64,000 nt of DNA from Diadophis punctatus similis. Taxonomy: Eukaryota > Chordata > Lepidosauria > Squamata > Dipsadidae. The position numbers were made by a program, and so were the translations under genes. Of the stretch, positions 1 through 12,164 are shown piece after piece (the first letter of the stretch is position 1; the number at the start of each line of letters is the position of its first letter). A model generated the notes under the pieces. That model saw only the letters and a list, made by a program, of their open reading frames with translations, had not been told where the DNA came from and made no database searches. The stretch is taken from positions 231,629,434-231,693,433 of the forward strand of contig JALIGW010000001.1 in assembly GCA_023053685.1 (NCBI GenBank). The letters are read 5' to 3'.

Positions 1-140
1 TCTCTTCTCTTCTCTTCTCTTCTCTTCTCTTCTCTTCTCTTCTCTTCTCTTCTCTTCTCTTCTCTTCTCCTCTCCTCTCCTCTCCTCTCCTCTCCTCTCC
101 TCTCCTCTCCTCTTCCTTCCCCTTCCCCTTCCCCTTCCCC
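1..140. repeat. Pentamer/hexamer pyrimidine array
   Basis: The array is made of TCTCT units to about 69, TCTCC units to about 111, then TTCCCC units to 140. It starts at the window edge, so its true length is unknown. The stepwise unit change is typical of a mutating microsatellite. Confidence 0.97.
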
Positions 141-1580
141 ATTGCAGTTTGAGATCTTCCTCAGTCAAGACTGTTAAACATTTGGGAGGCTGACTCATAG
201 TGTCCCCTCTCTCTTTCTTATTCATTGCCCAGGCATCTTGGTGAGCTGGGACCTATTAGTGGCTGTGGTCATTTGGAAGAAACAGTGGAATCTTACAGTA
301 AGCCCAGAGACACTTATGGAGGTGTGATATCTTGGTTTGGTTCTCCCTGCATTTTTATGGCTTTGAGGGGAAAAGCCACATCAAAGAAGGTGAAATCTTG
401 TACTCAATGCCAGACCCAAACTCACTGCAGTTCTATTAGGTGGTTAAGAGATAAAAGCAGAAGTATAACTATAGGTCTTTCTTTGGCTTTATTTACTAGA
501 CCTTCTTTGTTTTGCCTCTCTGTATGTGTTTGATGCGGTTCCTTTCAGCTTGTCATTACTCCAGTAGAAATTGTAACTGGATGTGCATGATTCTCAGGAT
601 GATTTATAAGATTTCCATATAGCCAAATTTTAAAGTGATCCAATAATTTACCTTGGAAAAAGGGAACTTTTAAAATAACAATAATAAAAAGAACAACGTA
701 GTTTTGCTAGTTGAATAAAAACGTGTGAACTATTATTAATCCCAATAATATTATTGCTTTGCTAAAATTACTTGGGGTGACTGTGTCTGAATCAAGCCAG
801 TGCAGAACAATGCTATGCCCAGTGCCAGCAAGCAAATGGGGGTATGGAATAGACACCCAAATTATAGTGTTGACCATGAAATCTCTGTTCTATAGCAGCA
901 ACATCTGCTGAGGAAGTTCGTGATATAGCAGCTTCTGGCACTCTTGAATGGTAAGGGAGATATGGACAGAGGGTTTTCTATGGTAATAATCCATGAGGAC
1001 TTTAGGAGGCATGAGAATGATAAAAAGCAATGCCTTGAAACTGAAATTTGCCCTGGACTCATATTTTCTCCTGAGCAATTGCTCGTGCTGAGATGTATTT
1101 GGTGGAGGTGCATTGGCACAAAGTAACTATTGCCATGATAAATATTTATATTGGTTCCAAATCAGTTAAAACACACATGTATTTGAAATCAAAGTGGGTA
1201 GTGTTTAATCATTCTTGTCCATGCTTTGCTTCCTTCAGATATTTCCCTTCTTATACCTAACCTGAATTTATATACAATTTTGTAAATAAATATATTAATT
1301 TAAACAATATCTTCCAGAATTCACAGAAATGGGGAATTCATTTCAGCTCATTGGTAATGTGAAACTATATTAATAATGTGTATCTCATTTTGTAAAAGTG
1401 AAGTCCATATGCCAAAACATAGATGATGAAGAGTGAGGCACAACAGTAGACTGGCTGAAATCTACAACAATTGAGGTGTGTGTGGGTGGGGGGAATGTCT
1501 ACTCACAATCTCAGATGTTTTTATAGCAATACAAAGAGTATGGGAAACAAAGGGAGAAATTGAAATCCTAACAAATATGA
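141..1580. other. No gene recognised; AT-rich single-copy-looking DNA
   Basis: An open frame at 225-533 (102 codons) has no recognisable domain, biased composition or splice context and is probably chance. I recognise no repeat family here. Confidence 0.5.
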
Positions 1581-2006
1581 CAGTGATGGCGAACCTATGG
1601 CACGGGTGCCACAAGTGGCACGCGGAGCCATATCTGCCGGCACACGAGCCATTGCCTAGCTCAGCTCCAGCGTGCATGTGTGCGCCGGCCAGCTGATTTT
1701 TGGCTCGTACGGAGGCTCTGGGAGGGCGTTTTCAGCTTCCGGGGGGCCTCCGGGGGGACTGGGAAGGGTGTTTTTGCCTTCCCCAGGCTCCAGGGAAGCC
1801 TGGGGAGGATGAAAAATGGGCCTACCAGGCCCACCAGAAGTTGGGAAACGGGCCATTTCCGGCCTCCAGAGGCCCTCCGGGGGAGCGGGGGAGGCCGTTT
1901 TCGCCCTCCCCAGGCATTGAATTATGGGTGTGGGCACTCGCGCATGCGCGATAGCACGCACGCATGCACTTTCGGCACCCAAGGGAAAAAAGGTTCGCCA
2001 TCACTG
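1581..2006. mobile_element. Non-autonomous hAT element, family A (MITE)
   Basis: The 426-bp element begins CAGTGATGGCGAACCT and ends with the inverted copy AGGTTCGCCATCACTG. It is flanked by a perfect 8-bp direct repeat, AAATATGA, at 1573-1580 and 2007-2014. CAG-type ends plus 8-bp duplications define the hAT superfamily. The interior is GC- and CpG-rich, unlike the AT-rich flanks, and contains CGCGCATGCGCG near 1949. It has no transposase, so it must have been moved in trans. A second copy lies at 46851-47232. Confidence 0.95.
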
Positions 2007-2344
2007 AAATATGACATCAGACATCATTGAAACTTGGTGAGATTGCACCCATAATTGGAATAACACTTGAACACTACAATACATTCAGGAGGAACAGACA
2101 CTACTGAATGTGTCAGAATGTTGTGATATACATAAAAATAACCTATGCTTCCTATAATGTTTTTATTCTACTCTATAGTTGTTTTTTTCTTAGTTTGCAC
2201 CTTTAACTTTATAAAAAAAATCTATTAAATGTTTATATACCAATATCAACAACCACAACAAACTCACAAGAAAAAATATGGATATGTAACAAACAAGTTA
2301 TTCCTAACTAATTATCACCCTTTTACAGACCTATTATCTTAATA

Positions 2345-3290
2345 GTTTGGGGGAGTGCATATTTTGACTTCAGTACGGCATTCAACAGTGTCTTTCATGA
2401 TGTCCTCATTAATAAAATGATTAAATATGGGCTAGCTAAATAATACACCTATTAAATGGATTCATAATTGGCTGAATGATCACACCAAGAAAATATTCAT
2501 AAATTATACTCTTCACATCAGATTGCAGAGTAGCATTGAGTAGGAGGATATCATAGGACTCTGTTCTGGATTCTAGGCACAAGCATAGAATAAGAAATCC
2601 TTACTTGGCATGTGAAAAGGATCTGGGTGTACTAGGAGATCACAAGTTGGACATAGTTAACAGTATGATGCATCTATTAAAAGGAAAATGCTATTTTGGG
2701 ATATGTTAACAAGAGCAGAAAATCTGGTTTATAGTAAGAAATTGTCCTATTCTTCTTTGCCTCAATCAGGCCCTATTTGAAATATAGTGTTGGCTTCTGG
2801 GATCTTCAGTCTAAAAAGGAATTGGAACAAAGTCAAAGAAGAGCTAGAAAGATGGTGAAAGGACTGGCCTCTCTATGGTCAAGTTCTATAAAGAATGGTC
2901 AAAGGAATGGGGTATAGTTAGCTTTAAGAAGAGATCATCTGTGGGAAAATATGATTGCAGTCTCTAAACATCTAAAAGGTTGTCCTATAAAAGAGAGAGT
3001 AGACTTGTACCTTGTTTTTTTTTCGGGGTCAGGACTAGAACTAGTGTTGAAACTATAGGGAAACAGAATCAGGTTAGTTATTAGGAAGAATTTTCATTTG
3101 CAAGAGCTGTCAACTAACAGAATAGATTGCCTCATGAAGTGATATGTTCGCCTTCAATGGAGATGTTCCAAGAAGGGCTTAGTAGCCATCAGTCTGAAAT
3201 GCTTTAGCAGAACCTGCAGCAAACAGGGAGTTGGACTAACTCACATTTGAGCTTTCTTCCAACTGTATAATTCTTCAAAAATCCAGCAAT
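2345..3290 (+). pseudogene. Old CR1-like LINE, decayed ORF2 and 3' end
   Basis: Broken plus-strand frames resemble CR1 reverse transcriptase: a DFSxAFN-type start at about 2367 (compare DFSKAFD in the good copy at 47835-48985), an EKDLGVLGDHKLD-like stretch near 2620, and the C-terminal region up to a 3' end like TTCCAACTGTATAATTCTT near 3260-3280. There are many stops and indels. Divergence from the 48-kb CR1 copy is high, so this is an old insertion. The class is fairly secure, the subfamily is not. Confidence 0.7.
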
Positions 3291-4071
3291 TTAAAATCAG
3301 TTGTATTCCCGTAAAAGCTAAGTGTTAAATGTGATCTGTTGTGGGATTTTTTTCCCCATTCATCAAATCTAAGAAAAAAAAATTATAGAGAAAGTTAATG
3401 GATATCACTAATTTTTGGCTCCAGTTCATAAAGAGTTAGGAGAGAGAAGAAAGAAATGAGGTCAAGCAATAACCTTCCCCTTGAAAAATTAATGTTTTGT
3501 TATCTAATTGCAAGATATCAATCCATTAACTGGTTTACAAATTTTAGTCTTGCCTACATTATTTATTGAAAATGTTCCTGGCAATTACAATAACTATTTT
3601 TCACATTATGTCTTCTTTTTTAAAAAAATTTGCTAAGGCTTGTGTAATCCACAATAGCATAGCAGATGCAAAACATTTTCTGTTAAGTGTTCAGTTGTAA
3701 ACCTGTTGTAACCTTCCATTCAACTAGACAGATTCTTACAGATTGTATTTGAGCTTTATATACTTGATCTGCCCACTTTCTATTGCTCCATTATTTACTG
3801 GACTTCACGAACAGAGCAGTAGTGAAAGGTGCACATTTGCATACGTCATTGTTTTGATTTAAAGCTTCTTTTTCTTGGAAGAGGAGGAAGCGGGAACATT
3901 ATAATTTTAAAATGGTCAGATCTTTTAAGTTTTAAAGCTTGTTGCTTTCTTATTTGCTTATTTTTTTGTTAGGTTTGTAGATCACCGAATCCATTGAGAT
4001 TCATGGCCGTTTACAGGGAGGAAAAACCCAATTAATAGCTTTTCTATTTGTATTACACAATATTAATTATG
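3291..4071. other. No gene recognised
   Basis: AT-rich DNA with homopolymer runs. No repeat family or credible exon seen. Confidence 0.5.
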
Positions 4072-4467
4072 CAGGTAATCCTTTGCTTACAACCATAATG
4101 GAGCCCACAATTTCTGTTGCTAAGCGAGACAATTGTTAAGTGAGCTTTGCCCCATTTTACGACCTTTCTTGACACAGTTGTTAAGTGAATCACTGCAGTT
4201 GTTAAGTTAGTAACATGGTTGTTAAGTGAATCTGGCTTCCCCACTGACTTTGCTTGTCAGAAGATCACAAAAGCTGATCACATCACCCCTGCAACACTGC
4301 AATCGTCATAAATGTGAGTCAGTTGCCAAGCATCCAAATTTTGATCATGTGGCCATGGGGATGCTACAATGGTCTCAAGTGTGAAAAAGAGTCATAAGTC
4401 ACTTTTTTCAGTGCTGTTGTAATGTCAAACGTTACTAAACAAACTGTTCTAAGTCAAGGATTATCTG
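4072..4467. mobile_element. Mariner-like MITE (CAGGTAATCC ends)
   Basis: The left end CAGGTAATCCTTTGCTTAC is matched by an inverted right end, CTAAGTCAAGGATTATCTG. The right end is followed by TA, the target dinucleotide of Tc1/mariner elements; the left TA has decayed. The interior has repeated 'GTTAAGTGAAT' phrases. Other pieces of the family are at 4581-4889, 53920-54095 and 56357-56545. No coding capacity. The mariner assignment is inference from the ends. Confidence 0.75.
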
Positions 4468-4580
4468 TATAAACTGGTGTGTAAGGAGTCACTGAGATGA
4501 CTATGGATGAGACATCCAGAAACCATTAGGGTAACAATAGGACTAAATAAGTATTAAGTCCAGGGAAGCAGGAAAGTATA

Positions 4581-4889
4581 GGTAACCATCAATTTACGAC
4601 AGTAATTGAGCCCACAATTTTGGATGCAAGTCATGACAGTCATAAAGTGGGTCATCATATTGTTGGTCATTAACTGAATCCATTGTTCACTATGGGGCAT
4701 TTTTTTTGCTAGAAACTAGAAGTAAACACCAGTCATAAATTATGGTCATGTGACTGCAGGATGCTGCAAATGGCCGTAAACCCGGGAATGAACATCTGAA
4801 CTTCAAACCCAAGTTGTAAATCCCTTTTTCAGGGTCCATCATAACTTTCACTGGTCATTAAGCAATCAGTTGTAAATCGAGGACCACCA
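4581..4889. mobile_element. Second mariner-like MITE of the same family
   Basis: It starts GGTAACCATCAATTTACGA directly after TATA and ends with a related inverted sequence, TGTAAATCGAGGACCACC. It shares internal phrases such as 'gagcccacaatttt' with the copy at 4072. More diverged than its neighbour, so these are separate insertions rather than a recent local duplication. Confidence 0.7.
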
Positions 4890-4984
4890 GCAATAGAAAA
4901 ATATTCATATTTGCTCCTCCCAATTTGCTGGGGTATAAGAGTGAGGGAAGAATATAGAGGCATACAATAATATTTTTTTGACCA

Positions 4985-5396
4985 AGATAAACTAGAGGCT
5001 AAAACATAAAGAACGGTTGCTGGACTTTGGTATGTAGATTTAATGAAAAGAAAGACTTGGGGTGACATGATAGCAGTGTTCCAATATCTAATGAGTTGCC
5101 ACAAAGAAGAGGGAGTCAACCCATTCTCCAAAGCACCCGAAGATAGAACAAGAAGCAATAGATGATAACTAATCAAGGAGAGAAGCAACCTAGAAATAAA
5201 GAGAAATTTCCTGACAGTTAGAACAATTAATCAGTGAAACAACTTGCCTCCAGAAGTTGTGAATGTTCCAATACTGGAAGTTTTTAAAGAAGATATTGGA
5301 CAACCATTTGTCTGAAATGGAATAGGGTTTCCTGCCTGAGAAGGGGGTTGGATTAGAAGACCTCCACAGTCCCTTCCACTTGTATTATTCTATTAT
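4985..5396 (+). pseudogene. CR1 LINE 3' fragment
   Basis: This is a 5'-truncated CR1 copy closely matching the segment at 16980-17390: 'gctaaaacatAAAGAACGGTTGC', the region coding for the GDMIAVFQYL-like C-terminus, and the 3' UTR 'ttggattagaagacctcc'. It ends in TATTATTCTATTATTCC, the CR1-type 3' repeat. Small indels break the frame. Confidence 0.88.
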
Positions 5397-5600
5397 TCCA
5401 GAAGAAAGCAATGGGAAATAGTTTCCATATGGGCCCAAGAAAATTGCATTGATATTTCCATGGAAATCATAAGCAGCTAAGATTAACTTGAAAGAGACTT
5501 GGTATTTTACATATCTTTTGATTCTCAATACTTGATTTCACCTGTAAGATGGATCTGTGAATCTTCCTGAAACAAGAATTTAGAGGATACTGGAGATATA

Positions 5601-5601
5601 G

Positions 5602-5658
<57 letters not shown>

Positions 5659-5799
5659 GGATGGATGGATGGATGGATGGATGGATGGATGGATGGATGG
5701 ATGGATGGATGGATGGATGGATGGATGGATGGATGGATGGATGGATGGATGGATGGATGGATGGATGGATGGATGGATGGATGGATGGATGGATGGATG

Positions 5800-5871
<72 letters not shown>
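5601..5871. repeat. GATA / GATG tetranucleotide array
   Basis: A 271-bp array has a GATA block (to about 5656), a long GATG block (about 5657-5800), and GATA again to 5871. GATA repeats are the core of the snake Bkm satellite class. The open frame across it on the minus strand is only the repeat read through. Confidence 0.98.
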
Positions 5872-5873
<2 letters not shown>

Positions 5874-7690
5874 CAATATTTCATATGGCAGTTTAGGACA
5901 TTCTTGATGTATTTCTCTTTTACCTTATATATAATTTAGTGATCTGATCTATGCCAAAGCTGGCTGAAGTGAGGAAAGAAAAAAGAGGAAAGGTGATATT
6001 CTTTATGTCAGACTTTTGGAAAGGTTTGTGATGTCATGAAAAGGGGAAGACAACTGCAATGGATTAGATAAAAGTGAAAAAAAGGAGAAGGAATGTATGT
6101 ATTGCCCCTAACCAGAATATAAAAATGAGCTGCCTCAAATGGTAGAGGCTTGTTATCCTTGCCTGTTTATGTCTCTCCATTGTAACCCTATCCTGAGCAA
6201 TGGGAAACCATAAAGATTAGACTTCCCCAACTCTTGCCTCATTGCCTGCCATATGTGAATTGTACTCTGAACACGAGAAAACTTGTCTGCCCCCTATTGC
6301 ATAGCCCCCAAGCCTGACCTCTTCAGAGACCACACAGGGAAGTTTCTGGAGGAGAGAAGGTTTTGAAAACTGACAGTTTATGAAATTCCTTTCCTATATG
6401 CTTATGGAACCTCTTTAAGAGGGAGAGAAAGAAAGTGCAGACCCTTCTCAGAGGGAAAGTCACAGTTCAGGAGATCACTTGCTTTCACAAACATTCTTTA
6501 CTGAAAGGGGAGGGAGTGGAACTAAAGAAAAATAGAGATGTAGATGATGGATTTAATTTCCAATTTTGTCTTAGAAAAGAGGAAAGAGTAATCCACTGGG
6601 AGGGAACAGTTCACAGGGCTAGTAATACAATATAGAGCTTTTGCCAGCAAAGGAACCCATCAAATGCCCATCAAGGTTTTTCTGGCTCGGGAAAGCAGGG
6701 GAACGATGTCTAAAGACCATTAATTTAAAAGTAGTCCAGCAGGAGGAACAAACACTACTTACTGTTCATGAAGGGTAAATTTCAGATTATGAACCAGGAT
6801 CTCATTCATTTGGCTGTACCTGGTCTGTTTTGCTACAAAGGGTAAAGAAAGGACAGTAATAAATCAGACTCCCCTTTTCTCATTCAAACCTTGATTTTTT
6901 CCAATCTCAGACTTACAGGGAAATCACATACCTCTCATCCAGTCCAATTTCATCAGAACGTCAAAAGTAATTATGCAACTCTATATATATCTCTTAAAAA
7001 TAAGCACAGTTGAAATCAACGGGTGCCGTGGACGGGAAATATCTTTTAAAAGGAGCTTTTTCCAATTACTGTAGAAGACTGGACATTTTAACAAAGTATT
7101 CTACGTCAGTGATAACAAAAACAGAGTCAAATGTATTATTAGCAGAGAAATGAAATGTTAAAAACAAATCTTTATAAGCTAAGGAAATTCAGCATGAAGA
7201 AGACTGAAAAGATATCTAATTGTCTTGGAACTTCAACATATAATAATCACATTTTGAACAGCACTATACAGATCAGGAATTAGGTTACTATATCTGGGCT
7301 ACAAAAAAGTAGATGGGCAGAAGAAAAATACAGAAAGCTCTAACTCAGTGTTGCCATTTAGTCTGATTTTTTTTGTAGCCTAAAAATGGTAGACTTAATC
7401 AGAAGGATTTATAAAGGAAGGCTAAAATCACTTAAAGAAGAGTATCAGTCAGGTGAATATTACCGGCATTTGTTTCAAAAAGTCCAGAAATTTGGAAACA
7501 GAATCAACCATAATTTATAAGAGTTAAAAGCAGGTGGCTTGGAAATGCTTAATTTCCAGGGGGAAAAAAATTCTTGCACCCAAGATGTGGCTTTTGTTAA
7601 CTAACTCTCCTTTGGCTTGTATAGTATGTGAATACATTTCCTCTGTTAATGTTCAGTGTTTTTGATAAAATGAATATGCAGTTTGGATAC
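5872..7690. other. No gene recognised
   Basis: Single-copy-looking DNA. The longest open frame (6435-6635, 66 codons) has no recognisable domain. No repeat identified with confidence. Confidence 0.5.
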
Positions 7691-7919
7691 AGCCGAGGTG
7701 GCGCAGTGGTTAAAAGCAGCACTGCAACTACTTCAGTGACTGCTAGTTCAGCTGTTCAAATCTCACCAGGCTCAAGGTTGACTCAGCCTTCCATCCTTCT
7801 GAGGTGGGTAAAATGAGGACCCAGATTGTTGGGGGCAATATGCTGAACTTTGTAAACCGCTTAGAGAGGGCTGTAAAGCACTATGAAGCGGTATATAAGT
7901 CTAAGTGCTATTGCTATCT
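7691..7919 (+). mobile_element. tRNA-derived SINE (squamate type)
   Basis: The head GAGGTGGCGCAGTGGTTAAA resembles an RNA polymerase III A box and GCTGTTCAAATCTC a B box, as in tRNA-derived SINEs. The body has 'gactcagccttccatcc', 'aaaatgaggacccagattg' and 'ggtatataagtctaa', ending GCTATTGCTATC. Other copies are at 15515-15747 (minus), 35449-35673 (plus) and 59697-59943 (minus). No clear target-site duplication. Confidence 0.9.
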
Positions 7920-8289
7920 TACTTTTACCATTGTACAGATCTTTCTTTGTAATCCTAGGAATGGCCAGCAAGAGTCAGGTGAATTTCTGTGCTCCACGTT
8001 CACTTTCTCCAGTCCCCCTTGTTTTGCACAGATTTAGTTGTTCTGAAATCTAGCCAACTTCCTGTTCCAATATGTAGAATGAGAAGATTGTAACCAAGTC
8101 AAATCATAACAAATAATCAAAAACCCTGATATCTTGCTCTAATGAATTGGGATCTCATTCTTATTCATGGTGTCTTGTTTTGGTTCATCGTCATTTTTTC
8201 TCCTTTTATATTTAGATAGATACAACTTGCCTGAGTTAGTGATGGGTGTATTTGGAGCATACCTTCAAATAGTATTCTGTATGCACCAT
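7920..8289. other. No gene recognised
   Basis: Short unassigned interval between a SINE and a MITE. Nothing recognisable. Confidence 0.5.
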
Positions 8290-8597
8290 CAGTGGTGGGA
8301 TTCAATTTTTTTTACTACCGGTTCTGTGGGCGTGGCTTGGTGGGCATGGTGTGGCTTGGTGGGCGTGGCTTGGTGGGCGTGGCAGGGGAAGATACTGTAA
8401 AATCTCCATTCCCATCCCACTCCAGGGGAAGGTTACTACAAAATCCCCATTTCCTCCCGATCAGCTGGGACTTGGGAGGCAGAGAATAGATGCGGGCGGG
8501 GCCAGTCAGAGGTGATATTTACCTGTTCTCCAAACTACTCAAAATTTCCTCTATCTGTTCTCCAGAATTGGTCAGAACCTGCTGAATCCCACTTCTG
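8290..8597 (+). mobile_element. hAT MITE, family B, long subtype
   Basis: The element runs from CAGTGGTGGGATTCAA to TTGAATCCCAC-like ..GAATCCCACTTCTG, giving inverted ends. A 7-bp ATGCACC repeat flanks it at 8281-8287 and 8598-8604, consistent with a slightly decayed 8-bp duplication. The interior has a GGGCGTGGCTTGGT tandem and two units of the about 41-bp motif that is triplicated in the copy at 63605-63977. Confidence 0.85.
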
Positions 8598-9187
8598 ATG
8601 CACCTGCAATGATAGACTTCCCAAAGGTGCTTTTTCTAAAAGGCAACTGGACTGTCTTGTTTATTTCTTTGAAAATGTTTTGCTTCTTGTCCAAGAAGTT
8701 TCTTCTGTTTCTTGGATGAGAAGTGAAAAGTTTTCAAAGGAAAAATACCCAAGAAAGTCCAGTTGCCTTTTGGAAAAAGCACTTTTGGGACAACCATGAC
8801 CTGGATGATTGAGAATCTCCATAGCTATTCTGCAATTATAGAGTTGCAAGGCCCATAGATTAGAGGCAAAGAACATGCTTTGCCTGCAGAAGGTTCCATA
8901 TTTAATTCTATCTCTAAATATAGTTGAAAAAGTATGAAACCCATTGCCATTGTGTTGCTATAATTCAGAAAAACCCAGTACCTTCCTATGAATATAAACA
9001 GAGTTCTCCTCTCAATTCCACTGTGGATAAATTAGGATTCTGAAATCAACTCACCAATGTTTCATTTGTATTAAATCTTGCTGCTAAGCATTACTCAACA
9101 AAAAAAAATGTTTGTTTGTTTGTTTGTTTTTATGCATGAAAGGCAATGCAGAAGCTCTGCTGGAATTTCTTCTATCTAGTTATACTA
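8598..9187. other. No gene recognised; short (TTTG)n
   Basis: Unassigned DNA with a TTTG run at about 9108-9131. At 8640-8770 there is an imperfect inverted repeat ('aaggcaactggact...' against 'agtccagttgcctt'), possibly a decayed foldback element. Confidence 0.5.
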
Positions 9188-9584
9188 CCGTATTTTTCGG
9201 AGTATAAAATGCACCTTTTTCCTCCCTAAAAGAGGCTGAAAATTTGGGTGTGTCTTATTCTCCGAATGTAGCTTTTTCAAAGCTTTTTCCCCCAGCCCTA
9301 AAGAGGTGCTAACGATCTTTCCGGCTTGCAGCATTTTTTATTCCTACTCCCTCGAAGTAGTTTTTTACCAGCCCTAAGTCTTTGCAGGCTTGTTTTCATT
9401 CCTACTCCCTTCAAAGAATTTTTTTTCAGCCCTAACCAGGGGATAAAATAATGTGCTGAAGCTGAACAGACTAAGGACGCTAGCCAGATGAATACCTGGT
9501 AGGTAGATTTCCCCCCCTATTTTCCTCCCCCAAAACTAAGGTGCGTCTTATACTCTGGTGCATCTTATACTCCGAAAAACATGG
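9188..9584. mobile_element. TA-flanked MITE with CCGTATTTTTCGGAGTATAA ends
   Basis: The left terminus CCGTATTTTTCGGAGTATAA is matched by the right terminus, inverted as CTTATACTCCGAAAAACATGG. TA dinucleotides at 9186-9187 and 9585-9586 fit a mariner-type duplication. A second, internal pair of the same motif ('cttattctccgaa', 'cttatactctgg') lies inside the ends. No transposase. Confidence 0.85.
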
Positions 9585-11233
9585 TAAATATTTTCTTTCT
9601 TGGTTCCTACCTCTATTTTTTTCTCTCTCTCTCTCTTTCCCCCACTATTTTTTAAAATATGATTATGGACTAATTGCCACTAGGGATTCATATCATTTTT
9701 TTTCCATGTTCTAGCAAAGAAAAATGAAATTCTGATACAACAGCAGAAAGTCTTAGCAACTGCACTGTGCTGAAGAAGGGGGATGACCTTCTTGCCCGCC
9801 TTCCAGTCTGCAAATGAAGTCACACAGCTGTCTCTTCAAGGGGGATGCAAAGCTGTAGCTCAATTCATTCCGGAGGGTGGAGGTAGAACTCACAGCAGAA
9901 TTGGGAGACGTGGAAGGGAAATTTCATTAGGGAATCTGGATGAGTAAGTTTTGTTTATTTGGGAGTAGAATGTCCCACATGGAAAGACATGAACTGTCTT
10001 AGGATAAGATTAAATGAATTGCTCATGTAAGTGCCCAGTCTGTTAGTATATCTCCTCTATAGTGGGTTTTCCAAATGAATTGAACCAGTAAAGTATGTGT
10101 GGCTCTCATTCTTGCAAGTTTACTTTTTCTCATTTTCTACAATCTCTCTATTCCCACTTACCAAACATGGGTACATACTCCAAAACCACGGGATAATGAA
10201 ATTCCCTTGAGTCATTCATTCTGTTGTTATTCCTTGTTAACAATCATTAGGTGGTTTGTTTGATTTAGCTATTTTTTGTAAGAAAAATCTGGCATCAGGG
10301 TGGTCCACTGCAAATGGGTTTGATAGATTATAGTCCATCTTCTGCACATCCTGAATTAAAAACATTATTTCTGCACAATCTTTCCAACCCAAGTGATCAC
10401 TATGAATAACTTGAAGCTGAATGTGTTTCTACCAAGTACCAACTATATATTATGCATATAAATATAAGCAGTTCTTTGATGTGTGTTTGTGTGCCGTCTT
10501 GGGCCAAAATATCTGGAACACTGTCATTGTTTCTCATTGTTTTGTTGGTTATGAGTCAGTGAAGAAGGGTAAATCTGTGTATGCTTCTCTAAACATATGC
10601 ATCCTGATTTACAATTTTGTCTAATGATCACTTTTTACAAAAACTGTAATGCATTTTTGTACATTATTTAAATCTAAACATTTTGGACAAACATTTCCCT
10701 AATATAAATTTCTGCCTGCATTGCAAAGTCTAACAAACTGTGTAGTTAAAATAAAAAGACATTTTGGTTTAATTCATGTAGTAGTTCAAAAATGTGAAAG
10801 TAGACAGATGCACATATATAGGTGCAAAATATATTAGATTTCTGACCAAAATATCTTTTAATATAGTCAGAATAATTTTAGATCGTATTCTTCCTTGCAC
10901 TTGAAGAGGCTTCTTGAGTAACTGCAGTTTGAAATAAGAGCTTTAGACTAACATCACTTTCTTGCTCCTTAGTAGAACAATGGGCACTTACCTTGTAGGT
11001 AAGCCAATTCCATTATGAACTACAAACTTTGTAAACTCAGTTAAATAGATCTAGTGTAGAATCTAAACTCCTGAACAATAAATCAGTGGTTGAGTTCACA
11101 TTCTGAAATAAGCAACATTTATAAATATTCAATGAAAAAGGCCACCATAATGTATTGAATCATAAAGCCAAACCACACACTAATCTGAAATTGAGCAAAC
11201 TATATTAGGAGTTAACATGATATATGAACTAAG
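9585..11233. other. No gene recognised
   Basis: AT-rich DNA. The open frame at 10421-10624 (67 codons) shows no domain. No repeat family identified. Confidence 0.5.
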
Positions 11234-11881
11234 CAGGGCCGGGTTCCTAATTTTTTTTACTACCGCTCTGTGGGCGTGCCTTATTTTGTGGGTGTGGCTT
11301 GCCAGCTATGTGACCGGGTGGGTGTGGCTTGCCAGCCATGTGAGTGGGTGGGTGTGGCTTTCCGGTCATATATTAGTTATTTCAGAGAGATGTTACTACT
11401 ATTTTTGCTATTTTATACCTTACATGAAAAGCTTTGCATACAAAGTTTATGGTTTCTCAGACTGCTGAAGGGAGGGGAACTGAGATAGGTCCTGCCGCCC
11501 ATTCCCCCTCCCCTCATCAGCTCGAGAAGCCTCGAACGTGCCAAAATGCCTGGGATCATTACCGCACGTTCGTGGCTTCTCGGACTGCTGAAGGGAGGGG
11601 AATGGAGATAGCTCCTGCCGCCCGTTCTTTCAGCATCTCACGCACTCCCTCAGCCATCCTCCCCTGCTTGGACTCACTGTGGGGTAGGAAGGCAGCACAT
11701 GTGCAGTGCCGGAAGCTTGGCTTCTGGGCATGCACAGAAGAAATTTTTTTAAAAAATTAAAAAAAAATTTTTTAATGGCGGTGCCCAGGCACCGGCAACT
11801 GACCACACTGGTACTGTGACGTCACCAGCGGGCCGCTACCGGTGCTATAGAGTGGACCGCACTGGTAGGAACCCACCACTG
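11234..11881. mobile_element. hAT MITE, family B, composite copy
   Basis: A 648-bp element begins CAGGGCCGGGTTCCTAATT and ends GGTAGGAACCCACCACTG. A perfect 8-bp duplication, GAACTAAG, lies at 11226-11233 and 11882-11889. The left end resembles the long subtype (8290 and 63605 copies), while the right end with 'gtgacgtcaccagcgg' resembles the short subtype (19068, 25435). It carries a perfect CRE palindrome, TGACGTCA, at 11817-11824. Confidence 0.95.
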
Positions 11882-12164
11882 GAACTAAGCCAATGTAAAG
11901 GAACATTCAGGTCCTTTTCAAACATTATCATTTTAGTGTATAACTAAGATTCTAAGTCTTGGCCTAAACATGTGAAATATGTTTGTAACTGACTGACATT
12001 TGCCTACATAGGTAATTAGGACTGGATGTGGTAGTAGACATTTAAAAAATGACAGTCCCACAATCATCACTGTGCAATGTTCTGATTGTATCCTCATCAT
12101 TTCCCGATTCTTCCGAGAACTGGAAATGTGGATTAAACAACACTGTATCATAGATAGTCCTTCC

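Noticed and set aside
1656..2030. Proline/glycine-rich frames of 60-116 codons
   Set aside because: They lie within the GC-rich hAT MITE and are not conserved in the second copy at 46851-47232.
5580..5876. 98-codon Ile-His-Pro-Ser frame
   Set aside because: Read-through of the GATA/GATG array.
7691..7919. Genuine tRNA gene suggested by A- and B-box-like motifs
   Set aside because: The sequence around the boxes does not form a tRNA cloverleaf and the same body recurs at three other sites, so it is a SINE.
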